Positions 59,399 through 64,000 of a stretch of 64,000 nucleotides of DNA are shown in pieces. Below the pieces are notes generated by a model. The model was not told where the DNA came from and ran no database searches. It was given only the letters and a program-made list of their open reading frames with translations. Numbering within the stretch: the stretch's first letter is position 1; every line of letters begins with the position of its first letter. The translations under genes were made by a program, and so were the position numbers. The stretch is from assembly GCF_001189915.1 (NCBI RefSeq), contig NZ_LFLS01000014.1, positions 62,001-126,000 of the forward strand, read 5' to 3'. Origin of the DNA: Herbaspirillum autotrophicum (lineage in GTDB: Bacteria; Pseudomonadota; Gammaproteobacteria; Burkholderiales; Burkholderiaceae_D).

Positions 59399-60241
59399 TC
59401 AGGTGCGCGCCGCATCCGGGCGTCCCAGTTGCCGGCGCAACGAGGCAAACACCTCATCGGTCCGGGGCCGTACTCCGCGCCACAGGAAAAACGCTTCGGC
59501 GGCCTGTTCCACCAGCATGCCCAGACCATCCCGCGCCAGCGCGCCATGGCGTTGTGCAAATTGCATGAAAACCGTATCTTGCGCACCGTACATCATGTCG
59601 TACGCCAGCGTGCCGGGCTGGAATACCGCTACCGGCAGCGGCGGCACATCGGCATCCAGACTGGCCGATGTCGCGTTCACCACGACGTCGAAACCACCCG
59701 ACAAATCCGCATAGGCAGCTGCCGCCACGTTGCCGTAAACGGTGAACTGGGCAGCCAGTTCCTGCGCCTTGGCGGCGGTGCGATTGACCAGCACCAGCTC
59801 GCCCGGCCGTTGTTCCAGCAACGGCAGCAAGGCGCCGCGCGAGGCACCGCCGGCGCCCATCAACAAAATCCGTTTGCCCTGCAACGCCACGCCGGCGTTG
59901 TGCACGATGTCGGCCACCAGACCGGCACCGTCGGTATTGTCACCGAGAATCTCGGCGCCATCGAACCTGAGTGTATTGACCGCACCGGCCAGCCGCGCCC
60001 GTTCGGTGAGGCGGGTCGCCAGCGCATGGGCGTCCAGTTTGAACGGCAGCGTGACATTGGCGCCGCGTCCGCCTTGTCCGATAAATGTCCGCACGCTGTC
60101 GGCAAAGCCGTGCAACGGCGCCAGCAGGCGTTCATAACTGAGCACTTGCCCGGTCTGGGCGGCAAACTGCGCATGTATTTCCGGTGACTTGCTGTGGGCA
60201 ATCGGATTACCGATGACGACGTATGCATCCATGTTGTTCAT
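59399..60241 (-). CDS. aroE: Shikimate dehydrogenase (NADP+)
   Basis: A 280-residue enzyme of the shikimate pathway. NPIAHSKSPEIH binds shikimate, NVTLPFK contains the catalytic lysine, GAGGASRG is the nucleotide loop, and VNATSASL follows. A second possible ATG lies three codons in. It begins 11 bases after the tonB stop. Confidence 0.95.
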   Translation of the reverse strand: MNNMDAYVVIGNPIAHSKSPEIHAQFAAQTGQVLSYERLLAPLHGFADSVRTFIGQGGRGANVTLPFKLDAHALATRLTERARLAGAVNTLRFDGAEILGDNTDGAGLVADIVHNAGVALQGKRILLMGAGGASRGALLPLLEQRPGELVLVNRTAAKAQELAAQFTVYGNVAAAAYADLSGGFDVVVNATSASLDADVPPLPVAVFQPGTLAYDMMYGAQDTVFMQFAQRHGALARDGLGMLVEQAAEAFFLWRGVRPRTDEVFASLRRQLGRPDAART

Positions 60242-60252
60242 CCCTGATCAGG

Positions 60253-61140
60253 TTAGCGGTTGGAACCGACCTCGGTTTGCAGCGTTTCATCGCGGGTAAA
60301 ACGGAAACGGGTAATGATTTCCCAGACGTCATCCTTGCCGGAAGTGCGCATATTTTCCGGAAAGCGACCGAATGGCGCCGAGCGCCGTACAATCGCCAGC
60401 GCCGCCTGATCCAGCGCGGCATTGCCGGAGCCGCGTTCGATTCTGACGCCGCCTTCCTTTTGATAAATCGAGCCGTCGTGAAACAGCGGAATCGAAATCA
60501 ACAAATCCCCGTACAGCTTCTTGCCATCCTTTTGCGGGAAATTGAGCGTGCCGATTTTTTCTATCTTGTCCTGCATTGCCTTGTAATACAAGGCATAGCC
60601 GACTTCGCGGGTACTCGGCGTGATCTGCGTCTTCTTCGGCCGCTTGTTATATTCCTCGATATTCTTCGCTACTTCCGCTTCCATGCGCGCGACGGCTTTG
60701 CTGGTATCGAGCAGATCGCGGGCATGGATCTGCGGCGGTGCATCGTGCGGCTTTTCAGTTTCCGCAGCGACCACCTGCGGCGGGCGCTGATTCATTTGCG
60801 CCAGTATCTTGCGCTGCTGCGCCTCAAGTTCGGCCACCTTGCGCTGCGCGGCCCTGACGCTGTCGCCATTCTCTACCTTGCGCATATCCGGCAACGGCGA
60901 CTTGGCACGCCCTTGCCCGGCGTTGCCGCCGCCGTCCAGATTGGCTTGCGCCAGTGCTTCTGCCTTGACCGGTTTGCTGTTGTGTTTGGCGTTGACCAGA
61001 ATCACTTCCAGACCGGGATCATCCGGCTTCAGCCGAAATGCATCCGGGGCCGCGAAATGGACCGCCAGCAAAGCCGCATGCACCAGCACCGAAGCGGCAA
61101 CGGCAATGGTCAGCAAGCGATTTTCAATAACAAATTTCAC
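60253..61140 (-). CDS. TonB-family energy transducer
   Basis: A 295-residue protein. One N-terminal span (about 10-27) is followed by a charged, proline- and glutamine-rich periplasmic linker with a coiled-coil part (AAQRKVAELEAQQRKIL). The C-terminal TonB-type domain is seen as LLISIPLFHDGSIYQKEGG and ALDQAALAIVRRSAPFGRFP. No exbB/exbD is beside it. It links inner-membrane energy to outer-membrane functions; its partner is unknown. It sits between the RNB exonuclease gene and aroE as in other Burkholderiales. Confidence 0.85.
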   Translation of the reverse strand: MKFVIENRLLTIAVAASVLVHAALLAVHFAAPDAFRLKPDDPGLEVILVNAKHNSKPVKAEALAQANLDGGGNAGQGRAKSPLPDMRKVENGDSVRAAQRKVAELEAQQRKILAQMNQRPPQVVAAETEKPHDAPPQIHARDLLDTSKAVARMEAEVAKNIEEYNKRPKKTQITPSTREVGYALYYKAMQDKIEKIGTLNFPQKDGKKLYGDLLISIPLFHDGSIYQKEGGVRIERGSGNAALDQAALAIVRRSAPFGRFPENMRTSGKDDVWEIITRFRFTRDETLQTEVGSNR

Positions 61141-61179
61141 GGCAGCGGGGATCCGGTCAAAGCAGCGATTTTACGCATA

Positions 61180-63228
61180 TTATTCCGGCGTCGGCTCGGT
61201 ATCGGCAACCACCGCTTCGGCGGCCTGTTCGGCAGCATCTTCCGCTTCCTCAGACTCAACCGTGCGCTCCATGCCTTCCAGCAGTGCCTCATCCTCGTCA
61301 TCGAGTGCTTCACCTTCAGGCGCGGTTTGCGCGGCCGGAATTTCCAGCAGGCGGGCTTCAATGGTCAGATCGACTTCATCCCAACGCAACAAGTCGAGCT
61401 TGACCTGCAAACCGCGCGCTACCTGCGGCATGCCTGGCAGGCGAATCACCAGCGGAATATCGACCAGTCGCAGGATTTCATCCTTGAGCACCACTGCATC
61501 CACCTGACGCGCATTTTCCTGTGTCAGCCAGCGCAAGCACCAGTAGCGTTCCATACCGGACTGGAAGTCGGCATAACCGGCATAGGCGGCATCGAAGGCC
61601 GAGACGATGGCAAACAGATCGGCGTCGCGCGGCTTGAATGGTGCCGCCAGCGGCGCCGTGACACCGTGTTCGACACAGGCCAGAATTTGCCATTGATTGA
61701 CCAGATCGGTATAGCGCCGCAGCGGTGACGTGCTCCAGGCATATTGATCCACACCCAGTCCCTGATGCGGTGCCGCGTGCGTCACCATGCGTACTTGCAT
61801 GCGCGCCGCCCAGCCGCCGCTGCCGCCACCCTGCGCGCGGTAAATGCCCGGCACGCCGTGGTCGGCCATCAGCTTGCCCCAGGTACTGTTGGCGAAGATC
61901 ATCAGTTCCGCCACGATCTTGTCGAGCGGTGCGCCACGCTTGCGACGTGCAATCGTGACGACATCGTTTTCGACATAGAAATTGAAGTCGACGCGGTTGT
62001 TTTGCTCCGGCTTCAAACCAAAGCTTTCGCGCTTGGTCATGCGACCTTTTTCCAGTTCCTGCACCCATTGCCACAACATGGCGATATCCGCCTTGTGCGG
62101 ATAATCGCCGCTGTCAGCGGCCAGTGCTTCTTCCGTGACCAGTGCATCGAGATCGTTGTGACGCAGGTTGGCGGCAATCGGCACCAGCTCGGCCCTGGTC
62201 TCCGTAGATACGACTGACCAGTCTTGCGGGTCGAGCGTGGCATACAGCGACAACGCCGGGCAATTGCGACCTTCATCAAGCGTGAAGGCATTCACCAGTT
62301 CATCCGGCAGCATGGTGATCTTTTCGCCCGGCATGTAGACCGTCGACATGCGATTGCGCGCGATTTCGTCGAGCGCATCCTGGCGCCTGATACCCAATCC
62401 CGGCGCTGCAATATGAATCCCGACGCGCCAGTTGCCGTCAGCCAGCTTGACGACCGACAGGGCATCATCGATTTCCGTGGTGGTGACATCATCGATGGAA
62501 AACGCCTGCACGTCGGCCAGCGGCAAATCGCGCACCGCCGGAATCTGCACCGGCGGGAAACCACTGCCCTTCGGAAAATATTCAAACAGGAAGCGGGCGT
62601 AATGCAAATCCTTGGGCGAAGCGATGCCGCCGGTAGTGAGCATCAGGCGCTGCGGCGTGGTTTGCAATTCGCGGCACGCGCTGTCGAGTGCCTTGTATTC
62701 AATACTGTTCTTGTCCGGCTTGAACAATAACTGCAAGGCAATCGGCTTGAAGCTTTCCGGCAAACGCCCGGCCTTGAGTTCATCGACATAGGCGGCTTGC
62801 ACCAGCGCCTGCTGGCGTTTCTTTTCCATACCGGCCAGCGCCGCCTGCAACGAGGCTTGCGGTGCCGCTTTATAGCGACCCTTGCCCTTCTTGTAGAAAT
62901 AGATGGGCGCGGCATGCAACTTGAACAGCAAACCGGCCGCTTCATGCGGCAACGGCGGATGACCAAAGTATTCGGCGCCGAGTTCGGCAAAACCGAATTC
63001 TTCTTCGCCCGCGACTTCCCACAGAAAATCGAGTTCAATCTCCTGCGCCACGGCCTGCGCCTGCTCAATCAAGACCGCCGGCGCCGGCGTCGTGAATTGC
63101 AGCAATACGTCGCGCGACTTGATCTTGCTGCGCTTGCCCGACGCCATTTCGACCTGATAGGCCTCGCCCTGCTGCGACAACACGACGCCAGCCTTGAAAT
63201 CGCCGGATTCTTCAAAAAATAAATTCAT
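61180..63228 (-). CDS. RNB-domain exoribonuclease (RNase II-like)
   Basis: A 682-residue 3'-5' exonuclease. The RNB domain shows SIDDVTTTEIDDALSV with the catalytic aspartates near residue 250, then MPGEKITMLPDELVNAFTLD, and ATSP-like STSPLRRYTDLVNQW near 535. The N-terminal region has no clear cold-shock domain, and the C-terminal end after an S1-like segment is an acidic tail (EDEALLEGMERTVESEEAED). It is therefore neither a standard Rnr nor a classical Rnb. It begins eight bases after the ubiC stop. Confidence 0.9.
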   Translation of the reverse strand: MNLFFEESGDFKAGVVLSQQGEAYQVEMASGKRSKIKSRDVLLQFTTPAPAVLIEQAQAVAQEIELDFLWEVAGEEEFGFAELGAEYFGHPPLPHEAAGLLFKLHAAPIYFYKKGKGRYKAAPQASLQAALAGMEKKRQQALVQAAYVDELKAGRLPESFKPIALQLLFKPDKNSIEYKALDSACRELQTTPQRLMLTTGGIASPKDLHYARFLFEYFPKGSGFPPVQIPAVRDLPLADVQAFSIDDVTTTEIDDALSVVKLADGNWRVGIHIAAPGLGIRRQDALDEIARNRMSTVYMPGEKITMLPDELVNAFTLDEGRNCPALSLYATLDPQDWSVVSTETRAELVPIAANLRHNDLDALVTEEALAADSGDYPHKADIAMLWQWVQELEKGRMTKRESFGLKPEQNNRVDFNFYVENDVVTIARRKRGAPLDKIVAELMIFANSTWGKLMADHGVPGIYRAQGGGSGGWAARMQVRMVTHAAPHQGLGVDQYAWSTSPLRRYTDLVNQWQILACVEHGVTAPLAAPFKPRDADLFAIVSAFDAAYAGYADFQSGMERYWCLRWLTQENARQVDAVVLKDEILRLVDIPLVIRLPGMPQVARGLQVKLDLLRWDEVDLTIEARLLEIPAAQTAPEGEALDDEDEALLEGMERTVESEEAEDAAEQAAEAVVADTEPTPE

Positions 63229-63236
63229 TGATTGCT

Positions 63237-63800
63237 TTATTCAGTTGCCATCAGCTTGCCGATGGCGGGTAAAAAAATATCGGTCACCAGCATCACGCCG
63301 CCCTTGCGCCGGAATAAGGAACGACGCGCATGCAACGGTTGTATCAGGTGCCGCATGCCCAGTGCCTGACAGATCCGCCTGGCCAGCGGATGCTCGTCAT
63401 GCAAGCGGGCGAATTGAAACGGTCCGCGCGTCACCAGCGGATCGATGAACAGACTGCCGCCCAGCGGCTGACTGCCCAGTCGCCGGAAGAAAGGCCAGAC
63501 ACCGGCGCTGGTGGCGACCGGCAATATCGTATGGCCGAATATCACGGGTTCACCATCGCAATGCAAAATGACGTCACGCTCGGCCACCCGGCTGCGCCGC
63601 GCCACGCCCAGTGCCGCGTATTCATCGGCCAGCACCGGCATCGGCCGCTGGCGCAGACGCTGCACCTCAAACTGTTTGCTGCGCGCCTGCAGGCGGAACG
63701 TCATCGAACCGCGGTCGCTGAGCCAGACGCGCTGTTGCGGGGTGAGCTGCAAAGCATTCAGATGATCGAACCAATGCGCGTGTCCATGCGTCTTTGCCAT
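63237..63800 (-). CDS. ubiC: Chorismate--pyruvate lyase
   Basis: A 187-residue enzyme that converts chorismate to 4-hydroxybenzoate, the first step of ubiquinone synthesis. WLSDRGSMTFRLQARS, RDVILHCDGEPVIFGHTILP and the C-terminal VTDIFLP segment match UbiC. The ATG at 63800 overlaps the stop of the esterase gene by one base (TGATG), so the longer reading is rejected. Confidence 0.88.
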   Translation of the reverse strand: MAKTHGHAHWFDHLNALQLTPQQRVWLSDRGSMTFRLQARSKQFEVQRLRQRPMPVLADEYAALGVARRSRVAERDVILHCDGEPVIFGHTILPVATSAGVWPFFRRLGSQPLGGSLFIDPLVTRGPFQFARLHDEHPLARRICQALGMRHLIQPLHARRSLFRRKGGVMLVTDIFLPAIGKLMATE

Positions 63801-64000
63801 CAGCGCCCGGCTCCATCGCCGTCGATCCCGGCAGCGGCTGCCGTGATGCCGCAAAATGCCAGCACCGCATCGGCGTGTGCGGCAAAGCTGCTGATGCCGT
63901 GGTCATCGCCCTGAATCACAGTTTGCTGTGCGCCCGGGTAATGCGCCACCATATCGCGCCAATCCAGTACTTCGTCGCCGGTTGCCGCAATCAGGAAATA
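63800..64000 (-). CDS. YqiA-type esterase, C-terminal part (runs off the window)
   Basis: The last 66 codons of an alpha/beta-hydrolase; the gene begins beyond base 64000. YFLIAATGDEVLDWRDMVAHY, then the histidine segment VIQGDDHGISSF and ADAVLAFCG are the C-terminal catalytic acid and histidine parts of the YqiA/YcfP esterase group. The end overlaps the ubiC start by one base. First visible gene of the block that ends in mtgA. Confidence 0.8.
   Translation of the reverse strand, partial: YFLIAATGDEVLDWRDMVAHYPGAQQTVIQGDDHGISSFAAHADAVLAFCGITAAAAGIDGDGAGR

Noticed and set aside
60223-61728. 501-codon plus-strand ORF opposite tonB and the RNB gene
   Set aside because: It covers two real genes of known families on the other strand and shows no motif.

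Overview
The window reads as chromosome of a betaproteobacterium, most likely Burkholderiales/Oxalobacteraceae (Herminiimonas-, Collimonas- or Janthinobacterium-like). This rests on gene content and order: a DUF2782 gene, a ThrB2-type homoserine kinase gene and a BPSS1780-type membrane protein gene beside polA; thiC-thiS-thiG-thiD-thiE behind a TPP riboswitch; dusB-fis-purH-ruvC and ruvA-ruvB; tyrS, an M23 peptidase gene and anmK together; and yqiA-ubiC-RNB exonuclease-tonB-aroE-mtgA. I saw no insertion sequence, prophage, CRISPR array, tRNA or rRNA.

Layout. 1-10 kb: partial polA, a LOG-family gene, DUF2782, thrB, a membrane protein, a PAS chemoreceptor, uvrD, an MFS transporter and dps. 10-15 kb: thiamine operon on the minus strand. 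15-22.7 kb: a catabolic operon (SDR, split transketolase, TRAP transporter, beta-hydroxyacid dehydrogenase) with a divergent LysR regulator. 22.7-37.7 kb: an accessory envelope/regulatory island (below). 37.9-50 kb: valS, small periplasmic proteins, a hydratase-like gene, ruvBA, DUF808, ruvC, purH, fis, dusB. 50-64 kb: PEBP and phosphatase genes, dtd-tyrS, M23 peptidase, anmK, a LivJ-like binding protein, corA, then the mtgA to yqiA operon.

The most interesting region is 22.7-37.7 kb. It encodes an ECF-type sigma factor and a single-span anti-sigma-like protein (4-nt overlap), a YbjN-like protein, an exported caspase-fold protein followed by a one-span protein and a SulP-like permease without STAS domain, an exported glycerophosphodiesterase-like protein, several lipoproteins and membrane proteins, and a trio that includes two zinc-ribbon membrane proteins. 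Two observations tie it together. A bipartite sequence, CCGnTTT-N13-CGAATA, occurs four times, each time in the sense direction upstream of an island gene, including the sigma operon itself; it looks like the sigma factor's own promoter. The extracytoplasmic module of the anti-sigma-like protein is repeated in the one-span protein encoded just after the caspase gene. My inference is an envelope-sensing regulon with a caspase-like effector. I do not recognise it as a described system.

All calls are from reading the sequence; no database search was possible.
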